DNA of 45,851 bases from Deltaproteobacteria bacterium. Lineage in GTDB: Bacteria > Myxococcota_A > UBA796 > UBA2385. Position numbers and translations under genes: made by a program. The stretch's first letter is position 1, and every line of letters begins with the position of its first letter. Below the pieces are notes generated by a model. The model saw only the letters and a list, made by a program, of their open reading frames with translations. It was not told where the DNA came from and searched no databases. This document shows positions 33,101 through 40,935 of this stretch, piece by piece. Location: NCBI GenBank assembly GCA_016792625.1, contig JAEUKK010000133.1:1-45851 (forward strand), in the 5' to 3' direction.

Positions 33101-34800
33101 ATGAAGGTGTCGCAGACCATGACCGCCCCGGTCAGATCCGGCGCCGCCGACAGCAGGCCGATCACCCCGTAGTCCCCGAAGCGGTCGCGCACGGCCACGG
33201 TCCACAGCCCGCGGCCCGGCTCGGCGGCCAGCGCCGCCACCTGGGCCTCGCTCAGCACCCGCTTGCGGGCGTTAAATTGGTTGGTGCGGTGGGTGAGCTG
33301 TGCGGCGCGCGCGAGGCCATCTTCACCGAGCGGGCGCAGCTCGACCGCCACCTCGAGGCGGGTGAGGAAGTCCTCAAAACTTGGCGCGGCGGCCAGCGCC
33401 TCTTTGCGCTCGGCCTCGCGCAGCATCATCGCGGTGCGCTGGCGGTCCTCGGCGGTCAGGCCGAGGCTGTCAAAGGCCCAGTGGTGGGCGAAGAAGCCCG
33501 CGACGTCGCGGTCGGCCTCGGGCAGCTGCACGCAGAGCACGGGCGGCAGAGCCGTCGAGACCTCGTCGATCTCCATGGGGTTGTCGTCGATGAAGATGAA
33601 GCTGTCGAGCGCAAGTGAGAGCCGGTCGGCCATCGCGGCGATGCCCTCACTTTTGCGCCCCCAGCCGATGGCCGCGTCGACGATATGATGCCGCTGCAGG
33701 GGCCACTCGGGGTGGGCGGCGAAGGTCACCCACACGTCGTCTTCGTTGTTCTTCGAGCAGAGGCAGATGAGCTTGCCCCGCTCTTGCTGAACGACGAGGA
33801 AGCGCTGCAGCGCGCCAAAGCCACCATCGGCCATCACACCGGCGGGGCCGTCCTCACCGGTCACGCCGCGCCACAGCGTGTTGTCGCAGTCCACCACGAT
33901 GACCTTGGCCGGGCCCATGAGCATGGCCGCAGCGGTCCGGGCCAGCGCGGTGCCCATCGCCGTGTAGCAGGCCTGGGTGAACGGGATGTGGCCCAGCTTG
34001 TCGCGGGCCTCGTCCCAGACCCGTCCGATCTTGAACTGGGCGTCGATGGCCCGCAGATCCACCACGGTCAGGCCGGGGACGGCCTGGGCGCCCGCGAGCA
34101 GCCGCGCGTCGAGGGCGTGCAGCTTGTCTTGCAGGTCGAGGCGGCGCACGGTGGCCGGCGAGTGCGGAGCCAAGGCGAGCACCGTCGGCGCCGCGCCGCG
34201 GGCGACGTGCCCCCGCAGGCCATCCAACAGATCGCCGAGCGTGCGCTCGATGGCCAAGTCGGTCGCCTCACCGTACCGAAACCAGTCCTCAAAACGCACC
34301 AACAGAAAACTCACCCCCACCTTTTGGGTCGCGATCAAGCTCTGTGGCGAGAGCAGCTCTTGGAAGACCTGGTTGTAGCGCCCAAAACGCACATCTGGGT
34401 CAAAGCCCAGCCGTGAGAGGGCGTGGCGTACGCTCTCTTCGATGGGCTCGGCGGTGAAGGTCGCGGCGATCGAGATGGGCAGGCGGGCCGCCTGCTCCTC
34501 GGCCCGGCGCTTGCGCCCCTCGACCATCCGAAACAGGGCTTGGCAGAGGTCTTCGACGTGGTCAAAATCGTGCAGGAAGCTCGAGTCCAGCTCGAGCCCG
34601 AGCAGCTTCTCGATCTCGCCGGTGAGGCGCACCACGTGTACGCTGCTCATCCCCATCTCGCTGAGCGAGAGGTTGAAGTCAGCGCCGACATAGCCGACGT
34701 CGGCGCTCTTCGCGATCTCGAGGCGCAGCCACTCGCGGAAGCCCTCGATGTGGTCAGCGGCGGAGTGGATGGCGGCGCGCGGCGGCGGCGGCTGGTTCAT
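30160..34800 (-). CDS. ACP-FkbH-PCP-thioester reductase protein with AttH/CrtC-like C-terminal domain
   Basis: A 1546-aa multidomain protein; ATG 34800 has GAGGA before it. Order: ACP (about 15-90; pantetheine Ser53 in EMGMSS); FkbH-like HAD domain (about 160-640) with DCDNTLWRG (Asp304, Asp306), LCSKNNEDDV, FIDDNPMEIDEV, a TNQFN segment and a GNAT-like end; PCP (about 705-785; Ser741 in ELGGDS); reductase (about 820-1180; NAD(P) loop GGTGYIG at 826, Tyr987/Lys991); and a C-terminal part (about 1215-1546) with KMALSGTVVVNG and WSWAHCAQFEG like AttH/CrtC/tocopherol-cyclase lipocalin folds. FkbH domains load glyceryl from 1,3-bisphosphoglycerate onto an ACP; the reductase would free an aldehyde or alcohol. 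The C-terminal domain call is tentative. Confidence 0.9.
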   Translation of the reverse strand: MNQPPPPRAAIHSAADHIEGFREWLRLEIAKSADVGYVGADFNLSLSEMGMSSVHVVRLTGEIEKLLGLELDSSFLHDFDHVEDLCQALFRMVEGRKRRAEEQAARLPISIAATFTAEPIEESVRHALSRLGFDPDVRFGRYNQVFQELLSPQSLIATQKVGVSFLLVRFEDWFRYGEATDLAIERTLGDLLDGLRGHVARGAAPTVLALAPHSPATVRRLDLQDKLHALDARLLAGAQAVPGLTVVDLRAIDAQFKIGRVWDEARDKLGHIPFTQACYTAMGTALARTAAAMLMGPAKVIVVDCDNTLWRGVTGEDGPAGVMADGGFGALQRFLVVQQERGKLICLCSKNNEDDVWVTFAAHPEWPLQRHHIVDAAIGWGRKSEGIAAMADRLSLALDSFIFIDDNPMEIDEVSTALPPVLCVQLPEADRDVAGFFAHHWAFDSLGLTAEDRQRTAMMLREAERKEALAAAPSFEDFLTRLEVAVELRPLGEDGLARAAQLTHRTNQFNARKRVLSEAQVAALAAEPGRGLWTVAVRDRFGDYGVIGLLSAAPDLTGAVMVCDTFMMSCRVLGRRVEHSLVRAVAAHAATAGCDRLRLLFEAAPRNAVARSFFGSLGAGLQLDAQGVGAVELGLDEVEAALTAAVDQQAPPSAAASGPLAQSSRAAAAAGFAELAVAGPDVDRVQASIDATSKLTRPSLQTEYVTPRTNWEKKLAAIWRDVLRIDRVGIYDNFFELGGDSLRAAEAFARMWDLGVPDSISLQTIPDPTVAGLAQAVEDVQAGRRPALLADKFSLEDEGVLAEDIRNPGYDVSSYDAPLAEVLLTGGTGYIGAFLIAELLRQTDARVRCLVRAATPQDGLDRIVGNLRRYGLLKPEMLPRISVVLGDLTEPMLGMRAERFRQLATEIDTIFHSAAWVNFVYPYQHLKATNVDSTETVLRLAVAAAPKPIAVHFVSTLGVIMSTGYGRNNPVYEHNPLLYADDLLNGYEQTKYASDKMVWTAFKERGIPGAIYRPGMVGGLSDGRYDKLDEFMPQFLKGCIQLGSWPLLDTTWEMAPIDFVSQSIVHIAKRPKNLNKAYFSLHPQSKTVAEFIEWHRDQGYAIRGLPFDVWKRELLSLGTERLRKNALFPFVDFIRALSEEQVYFPPTDKTQFLAAIADMEFDLPPQLTLLERYTDHFVKHGFYNNLPSGPRSKRANERPKELALAKGARRGDLLDERLRFDSQKVDAAEAYYILWTDPVTDQHMVIRYVLFNGPIEEAKFAEVWCWFRQRGDKTKDVAVRQRYPLGRALLHPSPDVTMEVGPSGFSPTRAWGRVEGPDGVCTWDLQLDMSSGLGVERVSGMDQYDLFPHFQSNGVKMALSGTVVVNGHTVLLKDQIASDGHYWDTKHLKSWSWAHCAQFEGDPDFVFEGIAPRFTDWCQPCVWLTFVYKGEVIRSNLIDALYLNRELDSDLVSWKFNCERGDLRFVCTLQAKPEDQVLIVHPLPDDEFLYTHITYCGDMHVDIERKEGGKWWKFDHRSAKGTASFEVTRKWRNPEVKREFRIVRAR

Positions 34801-34862
34801 GGCGGTCCTCGGCGCGGCGGGCGCGCGAAAGGGGGGCCGCGCCGGTCGACGCGGGCGGCCCA

Positions 34863-34900
34863 AGGGGCGGAGGAGAGAGCGAGGGGCGGAGGAGAGAGGG
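34863..34900. repeat. Two 19-bp direct repeats in the promoter gap of the large synthase
   Basis: AGGGGCGGAGGAGAGAG occurs at 34863-34879 and 34882-34898, a 19-bp period. It lies in the 180-bp gap (34801-34980) between the FAAL-PCP-reductase stop and the large synthase start. It may be a regulator site; otherwise nothing is seen in this gap. Confidence 0.55.
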
Positions 34901-34980
34901 GGAGCGCTGCGACAGAGGATACGGGGGCGCGGAGTTCAGGGGGAGAGGTCTCTTGTCGGCGCTGGTGCAGCGCCCGCCCC

Positions 34981-37900
34981 TCAGCTCGTGGCCGGCGGGC
35001 GAAGGGCCCCCATCACCTCAAGGAAGGCGAACATCCGCTGCAGCACACCATCGTCGACGACGGTCGCCTGCAGGCCCGCCCCGGCGCGCACCGCGTCGGC
35101 CTCGCGGGTGTCGACGTCGAGCGGCAGGCCGTCGAAGGTCTCGAGCAGGGTCTGCGCCGCGCCAGGTGGGCGCTCGAGCAAGAAGGGGTGCACGGGGAAG
35201 AGGGGGTTGTCGCGGGGCAGCCCGTCCCGCAGGCGCGCGAGGAAGGCGCCCAGCGGCTCAGGCGCGAGCGTGTAGCCCCGCCGTGCCAGGGCTTCGAACA
35301 CGGCCCGAAGGCCCACCGCCCGGGCGGTCGACCAGTGCAGGGCCGCGCAGCCGATCGCCTCGGGCCCCACACTTGGCCGCAGATCGGCGTGGACCGCCGC
35401 GGCGATCCCCGCGGCCACATCATCGACGGGCACCAGATCGAGCTCGACGTCAACGTCCGGGTAGACGCCCAGCGCCGCGCAGCCAGCGATGAAGCGGCAC
35501 AAGAAGTCGTCACGGTGGGCCCGGCCGCCCGCGGCGTCGCCGATGATCACCGCCGGGCGGTGCAGCCGCAGGCGCAGGCCGTGCGCGGCGGCCAGCCGCA
35601 GCCCCGTCTCCAACGCCCACTTGCTCTGGGCGTAGCCCGAGTAGATATGGTCGGGGCGTTCGAGGCGGTCACTCGACAGGATGCGCCGCTGCTCGCGCCG
35701 CAGCGGCGAGTTGAACACCGCCGTGGTCGACACCGCGTGCAGCGGCCGGTGCACGCCCCCGGTCGTGGCGAAATTGACCAGGTCGGCCGCGGGCAGCACG
35801 TTGACCCCGGCAAGCGCGGCATAGGGCGCGACGAAGTTGACGTCTGCGGCGTTGTGTACGACGACCCCGCAGGCAGCGGCCCCTGCCTCGACCACCGCTG
35901 GGGCCGCCTCGATGCCGGCGGCCGAGAGCGCGCCGGGCACCGCCACCAGCCGGCCCGCCCAGCTCGGGTCCCAGCCCGGGCCGCCTTCGAGCGCGCGGCG
36001 CAGGCGCTCCAGACCCACCGCGGCGTCTGGCGCGCGCACGAGGCACCAGATCGGGCCCTCCACCCGCGCGAGCAGCGCGGCCAGCAGCCACGACCCGAGG
36101 AAGCCGGTCGCGCCGGTCAAGAAGACCCCAGCGCCACCCCCGCCGGGGGGCGGCAGGTTGGCGGGAAGCGCGAGGAGCACGGCGTCTGCGTGCGGGCGCC
36201 AAGGGTGCGCGGGGGCCTCAGTGGCCGGCGCCCCCTCCATCGCGGCGGCAAGGCGGGCGGCGAGGCCGGCGATGGTCGCGCCGTCAAAGAAGGCGGCGAG
36301 GGGCGGCTCCTGACCGGTCAGGGCGCGCACCCGCCCGGCGAGCCCGGCGAGGCCAATGGAGCTAAGCCCAAGCTCAGCCAGCGGGCGCTCGGCGAGGTCC
36401 CCACCGGCCACTTCAGCCGCGCCCTCGGCCCGGGCCAGGTCGACCAGGGCCTCGGTCAGCGCCCGGCGCAGGGCCTCACCGCCCAGGCCATGCAGGCGCG
36501 GCGCCGGCGGTGGGGGCGCCTGGCTCGCGCCGCCCACGGCAGCCCCGGCCCAGTCGCCCAACTCGGCCCGGGCCCGGCACTGGTGGCGTGAGATCTTGCG
36601 GGTCGGTGTGCGCGGCAGCCCACCGGGGCCGAGCGCGAAGAGCTTGTAGATGAACAAGCCGTGCCTGCGGGCGATCTCGCGGCGCAGCGCCCGCTGCACC
36701 TCGGCGGGCACCGCCTCGGGCCGCAGCTCGACCGCGAGGCCCAGGGCCTCCTCCCCATCCTCTTGCAGAAGCGTAAAAGCCGCCGCCTCGCCCACCCCCA
36801 GCGCACCGGCCGCGGCGAGCGCGGTGGCTTCGATATCGGTCGGGCTGTGGTTCTTGCCCCGCACGATGATCAGCTCTTTGTGCCGGCCGGTGATCACCAC
36901 CTGCCCGTCGATCACCGCGCCAAGGTCCCCGGTGCGAAACCACCCCCGGGGGTCTGTCTCAGGCTGGTCGACCAACCTCGCGGCGCAAGCCGCCGCGCTC
37001 AGCGCCGGATCCCCCCAGTAGGCGGTGATCACGCCCGGGCCGCGCGTCCACAGCTCGCCGATCTGGCCCGGCCCGACCGGGTAGCGCCCGTCCGGGTCGA
37101 CTGCGATGACCTCGGTGTCTTCACCGAGCGGCGCGCCGTTCCCGCACAACAGCAGGCGGTCGGCGGCGTCGGTGGGGGGCCGCAGGCCGCGGCGCTCGGC
37201 GCCGGCGCGGCTGAGCTCGACCCGCCCGGGCAGGCCGCGCCCGGTCACCCTCTGGGGGATCGAGGTGCAGAGGGTCTCGGTCAGCCCATAATAGGGGTGG
37301 TGCGCCTCGGCCCGCAGACCCGCCCGCGCGAGGCGCCCGTAGAAGCGGTCGACGGTCGTGGTGCGCACCGGCTCACCCCCCGACACCGCCATCTCCCAGG
37401 CCGTGAGATCGAGGGCGTCGATGTCGGCCTCGGTCAGCAGCTGGCCCAGCAAGGCATAGGCGAAGTCTGGCGCGGCAGTGACCGTCGCCCGCAGGCGGCT
37501 CATGCCCTCGAGCCAGCGCTGCGGCCGGGCCACGAAGGCCGATGGGGCCATCAGGGTGGCCCGCGCGCCGGTGACCAGGGGCAGCAGGCGCAAGTACAAG
37601 CCGGCGATGTGGGCCTGGGGCAGCCAGGTCAGCACATGGTCGTGCGGGCCGCGGCCGCAGACCGCAGCGAGCGTTCGCATGTTGTGCAGCAGGTTGTGGT
37701 GCGTGATCACCGCACCTTTGGGGTCCCCGGTCGAGCCGGAGGTGAACAGCACCACCGCGGGCTGGTCGGGGCCCTCGGCATGGGCGGGGGCGACCGCGCC
37801 CGCAGGCTGATCGACGTCCAGCGCCACCATCGCCAGGCCGAGGCCCTCCCCGCGCGCGCCGGCACAGGCCTCGACCAGCGCGGGGCCCAGAGCCGCCGGG

Positions 37901-38253
37901 CAGAGCAGCGTCGCCGCCTCGGTGATCCGCGCAACCCGCCCGATCAAGGCCGCGCCTTGACCGCCGTCAGCCGCGAGCGGTGGGTAGAGGGGCACACAAG
38001 GGCGACCGGCGCGGGCGCAGCCGAGCAGCCCCACGAGGTGCTCGACGCCGGGCCCGCAGACCAGCAGCACCGGCCCCCGCTCTCCCGCCAGGGTGGCCGC
38101 ACATGCCTCGACCGCTGTCTGCAGGCGGGCCCTCGACCAGGGCGCACCCAGCTCACCCTCCCCGTCCCAAGCCGCGTAGATCGGCGCGTCGGGGGCCTCG
38201 GCCACCCGCGCGGCGAGCAGCGTGTCGAGGCGGGTGGCCGCCGCGCAGCTCAC
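34981..38253 (-). CDS. Acyl-AMP ligase-PCP-thioester reductase
   Basis: A 1090-aa protein. GTG 38253 overlaps the FAAL stop (GTGA), giving tight coupling. Adenylating domain residues 1-560: AMP loop VLFTSGSTGDPKGAVITHH (about 168), LPQAHIAG in place of the usual FHDMG, SGGEPVR, YGLTE, RTGDLG and the Lys-bearing PTRKISRH. Carrier domain about 590-670 with Ser632 in ELGLSS. Reductase about 705-1090 with NAD(P) loop GATGFLG (714-720) and Tyr874/Lys878 in YAQSK. It most likely activates a carboxylic or fatty acid, holds it on its own carrier and reduces it to an aldehyde or alcohol, like carboxylic acid reductases. The exact substrate is unknown. Confidence 0.92.
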   Translation of the reverse strand: MSCAAATRLDTLLAARVAEAPDAPIYAAWDGEGELGAPWSRARLQTAVEACAATLAGERGPVLLVCGPGVEHLVGLLGCARAGRPCVPLYPPLAADGGQGAALIGRVARITEAATLLCPAALGPALVEACAGARGEGLGLAMVALDVDQPAGAVAPAHAEGPDQPAVVLFTSGSTGDPKGAVITHHNLLHNMRTLAAVCGRGPHDHVLTWLPQAHIAGLYLRLLPLVTGARATLMAPSAFVARPQRWLEGMSRLRATVTAAPDFAYALLGQLLTEADIDALDLTAWEMAVSGGEPVRTTTVDRFYGRLARAGLRAEAHHPYYGLTETLCTSIPQRVTGRGLPGRVELSRAGAERRGLRPPTDAADRLLLCGNGAPLGEDTEVIAVDPDGRYPVGPGQIGELWTRGPGVITAYWGDPALSAAACAARLVDQPETDPRGWFRTGDLGAVIDGQVVITGRHKELIIVRGKNHSPTDIEATALAAAGALGVGEAAAFTLLQEDGEEALGLAVELRPEAVPAEVQRALRREIARRHGLFIYKLFALGPGGLPRTPTRKISRHQCRARAELGDWAGAAVGGASQAPPPPAPRLHGLGGEALRRALTEALVDLARAEGAAEVAGGDLAERPLAELGLSSIGLAGLAGRVRALTGQEPPLAAFFDGATIAGLAARLAAAMEGAPATEAPAHPWRPHADAVLLALPANLPPPGGGGAGVFLTGATGFLGSWLLAALLARVEGPIWCLVRAPDAAVGLERLRRALEGGPGWDPSWAGRLVAVPGALSAAGIEAAPAVVEAGAAACGVVVHNAADVNFVAPYAALAGVNVLPAADLVNFATTGGVHRPLHAVSTTAVFNSPLRREQRRILSSDRLERPDHIYSGYAQSKWALETGLRLAAAHGLRLRLHRPAVIIGDAAGGRAHRDDFLCRFIAGCAALGVYPDVDVELDLVPVDDVAAGIAAAVHADLRPSVGPEAIGCAALHWSTARAVGLRAVFEALARRGYTLAPEPLGAFLARLRDGLPRDNPLFPVHPFLLERPPGAAQTLLETFDGLPLDVDTREADAVRAGAGLQATVVDDGVLQRMFAFLEVMGALRPPATS

Positions 38254-40058
38254 GCCGCACCGCCGGCGACCGCCTTGGCGAGCACGACGAAGGCGCCCTC
38301 GGTCCGCATCTGGCGGCAGAGCGAGCGCTGAATCTTGCCGCTGGTGGTCTTGGGCACCTGGCGCTCGGCGACCAACATGACCTCGGCCACCCGCAGCTCG
38401 TGGCGGGCGCTGACCCCGCGCAGCACCAGGCTGGCGACCTCGTCGAGGTTGACCACTCCGACGGCATCCGCGCGCACCTCTGCGACGATGACCACCTCTT
38501 CTTCGGCGCCGCCGTCGACCGCGAAGGCGGCGATCCAATGGGCCCGCAGGCAGGGGTGGGTCTCTTCGGCGCTCTGCTCGAGGTCCTGCGGATAGTGGTT
38601 GCGCCCGCGGACGATGATCAGGTCTTTGGCACGGCCGGTGATGAACAGCTGCCCGCGCTCGTCGACGAAGCCGAGGTCGCCGGTGCGCAAATACGCCCAG
38701 GGGTCACCCGGCAAGCGGGCCCGGAAGGCACGCTCGGTCTCTTCGGGTCGGTGCAGGTACCCATCGGCCGGCCCGCTGCCCCCGACCCAGATCTCCCCGA
38801 CCTGCAGCGGCCCGAGCGCCCGTGGCCCCGCGGGGTCTGCGCAGTCCACGATGCGCAGCTCGGTGTCAAAGCCCCAGGTGCCGCTGCCCACCAGCTCTTG
38901 CGCGGGGCCGTCGGCCAGGGGCGGCTCGACCCGATCCGCCCGCAGGGCCTCGGGGTCGACCGCCCGGCGCACCGGCAGCGTACCGCGGGTCTTCGCGGTC
39001 ACCCCGAGCGTGGCCTCGGCGAGGCCATAGCCAGGGTGCATACCCTCTGCGCGGAAGCCCAGCGGCTTCGCCCAGGTCACGAAGCGGTCGATGGTCCGCG
39101 CGCGCACCGGCTCAGCCGCGTTGAGCGCCACCGTCCAGCACGACAGATCCACCCCCTGCAGGCTGTCGACGTCGACCGTATCGACACAGAGGTCATAGAG
39201 GAAATTGGGCCCGCCGGCATAGCTCACCCGGTGGGCCGAGATGGCCCGCAGCCAGCGCGCGGGGTCTTTGATGAAGGCCGCCGGCGTGGTGAGGATGACC
39301 GGGAAGCCCACGTACAGCGGCTGCAGCACGCCGAGGATGAGCCCCATGTCGTGGAAGAGCGGCAGCCAGCTCAGGGCCCGGTCTGTCGGCTGCAGGCCCA
39401 TGATCGGGCCGAGGATCTCGCCTTGGGCCAACAGGGCTTGGTGGCTCACCACGACCCCGCGCGGCGCCGAGGTCGACCCTGAGGTGTACTGCAGGTAGCA
39501 GGTGTCCTGGGGCGCGGGGGTGTGGGGCTCCCAGGCGATGGCCAGGGCCTCACCCACCCCGTCCACCTCAAGCCAGCGGGCGTTGCGCACCGCGCCCTCA
39601 ACCGCCGCGCCGAAGCGCGCGCGCAGGGCCGCCGTGCTCAGCACGAGGTCGGCGCCACAGTCCTGGGCGACCTGCCCCAGCCGCACCACGTGCTTCTTCT
39701 GGGTGGGCACGTGCAGGGTCACGCCGACCCGGCCGGCATAGCCGCAGGCGAAGAAGGCGATGACGTAGTCGAGGTCATTGTCGAGCAGCAGCAGGCAGCG
39801 GTCACCGACCGCGGTGCGCTGCTGAATGGCGGCGGCCACGGCCCGGGCCCGGCGGTCGAGCTGGGCCCAGCTGAGGCTGCGGGTGATCTCGAGCATGCCC
39901 GGCGCGCCGAGCAGACAGACCTCGCCTGGGCGGGTCTGGGCGCGCTCGCGCAGCAGCTCGACCCAGCTCCCCCAGCGCAGCGCGCGGCGCACGCGGCCCT
40001 CTTTGGGCAGCCGGGGGCCTGGGGGAACGGGCAGGTCGACGCTGGGGCTCAGGCTCAT
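38250..40058 (-). CDS. Fatty acyl-AMP ligase (FAAL)
   Basis: A 602-aa enzyme, start ATG 40058 with a GAGGT site. Motifs: YTSGSTSAPRGVVVSH (191-206), SWLPLFHDMGLI (about 230-241) and NAAEPVRARTIDRF (313-325); the last two are typical of FAAL rather than of CoA ligases. YGLAEATLGVT, LRTGDLGF, GRAKDLIIVRGRNHYPQDLE and TTSGKIQRS complete the adenylation core. FAALs make acyl-AMP and pass the acyl group to a carrier protein. It has no carrier domain of its own, so it probably loads the PCP or ACP of the neighbouring proteins. First gene of the cluster, coupled to the next by GTGA. Confidence 0.94.
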   Translation of the reverse strand: MSLSPSVDLPVPPGPRLPKEGRVRRALRWGSWVELLRERAQTRPGEVCLLGAPGMLEITRSLSWAQLDRRARAVAAAIQQRTAVGDRCLLLLDNDLDYVIAFFACGYAGRVGVTLHVPTQKKHVVRLGQVAQDCGADLVLSTAALRARFGAAVEGAVRNARWLEVDGVGEALAIAWEPHTPAPQDTCYLQYTSGSTSAPRGVVVSHQALLAQGEILGPIMGLQPTDRALSWLPLFHDMGLILGVLQPLYVGFPVILTTPAAFIKDPARWLRAISAHRVSYAGGPNFLYDLCVDTVDVDSLQGVDLSCWTVALNAAEPVRARTIDRFVTWAKPLGFRAEGMHPGYGLAEATLGVTAKTRGTLPVRRAVDPEALRADRVEPPLADGPAQELVGSGTWGFDTELRIVDCADPAGPRALGPLQVGEIWVGGSGPADGYLHRPEETERAFRARLPGDPWAYLRTGDLGFVDERGQLFITGRAKDLIIVRGRNHYPQDLEQSAEETHPCLRAHWIAAFAVDGGAEEEVVIVAEVRADAVGVVNLDEVASLVLRGVSARHELRVAEVMLVAERQVPKTTSGKIQRSLCRQMRTEGAFVVLAKAVAGGAA

Positions 40059-40299
40059 GGGGACCTCTCTCTGCCAGCGCGAACCGCGCCAGCGCGCTCT
40101 TCTCCCCCCTGCTAAGCGCCCACCCTCATGCCGCCGCACCCGTAAAAGTTCGAGATCCGGGCGGCGCGGGCGGCGACCACCGTCCCACCTCCACGCGCGA
40201 CCCCCCATTGCCGTGGGGACACCGTGGATCTCCACATCCCACCACCTCGGTCAGCGCCCGCGTACGGGGTATCCCATAGACAGAGTTCGAGACCGACCC
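40059..40299 (-). promoter_or_regulatory. Promoter and operator-like region upstream of the FAAL cluster
   Basis: The 241-bp gap after the response regulator must hold the cluster promoter. TTAGCA at about 40112-40117 on the minus strand is a candidate -10, some 55 bp before the FAAL start. GTTCGAGA occurs twice in direct orientation (40148-40155 and 40285-40292), a possible binding site of the adjacent regulator. GTGGATCTCCAC is a short palindrome near 40223. Confidence 0.35.
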
Positions 40300-40935
40300 T
40301 CAGCCCTCGACCAAACCCTCGCGCACCGCATAGCGGACCATCTCTGCGACCGAGCGCACCGAGAGCTTCGCCTTGATCGCGCCGACATAGGTGCTGACCG
40401 TGCTCACCGAGAGGTCGAGCTCGGCGGCGATGTCGCTGACCGCCTCGCCTTGCACCAAGCGCAGAAAAACCTGGTGCTCCCGCCGGGTGAGCGCGTCATG
40501 CGGCGCGGCCCCCGCCTCGACCCGGGCCGGGCGAGCGGGCGCATCCAGCTCGAGCGACGGGCGCTGACCGGCGCCCACGGCGCGCACCGCGCGGATGAGC
40601 GCGTCCAGGGGCTGCCCCTTGTGCACGAAGGCCGCCGCGCCGTCGGCCGCCATGCGCGCCGCGTACTGCTCGGGGGGCATCATGGTGAAAACGACGACCG
40701 CGAGGCTCGGGTGGTCTTTGGTCAGCCGGCGCAGCACCTCGTGCCCGCTGACCTTGGGCAGCGACAGATCCAGCACCAGCACGTCGGCCTCGACCTGCGC
40801 GGCGGCGCGCAGGGCCTCGCGACCGTCGGCGGCCTCGGCGACCACGGTGAGCCCCTCCTCTTGGCTCAAAAGCTCGCGCAGGCCGCTGCGCACGATTGCG
40901 TGGTCATCCGCGATGATGACGCGCAGCACACTCAT
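40300..40935 (-). CDS. NarL/LuxR-family response regulator
   Basis: A 211-aa two-domain regulator. Receiver: VIIADDHAIVRSGLRELL, phospho-acceptor Asp56 in LVLDLSLP, FTMM, and Lys in FVHKGQ. C-terminal helix-turn-helix: LTRREHQVFLRLVQGEAVSDIAAELDLS and STYVGAIKAKLSVRS. Its ATG overlaps the kinase stop as ATGA, so it is the kinase's partner. It lies directly upstream, in transcription direction, of the FAAL-led cluster and is the obvious local candidate for controlling it. Confidence 0.95.
   Translation of the reverse strand: MSVLRVIIADDHAIVRSGLRELLSQEEGLTVVAEAADGREALRAAAQVEADVLVLDLSLPKVSGHEVLRRLTKDHPSLAVVVFTMMPPEQYAARMAADGAAAFVHKGQPLDALIRAVRAVGAGQRPSLELDAPARPARVEAGAAPHDALTRREHQVFLRLVQGEAVSDIAAELDLSVSTVSTYVGAIKAKLSVRSVAEMVRYAVREGLVEG

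Noticed and set aside
30616..33618. A 1000-codon plus-strand frame opposite the large synthase
   Set aside because: The minus strand holds well-conserved FkbH, PCP and reductase motifs at the same place. The antisense product is rich in His/Leu/Val/Gly without any motif.
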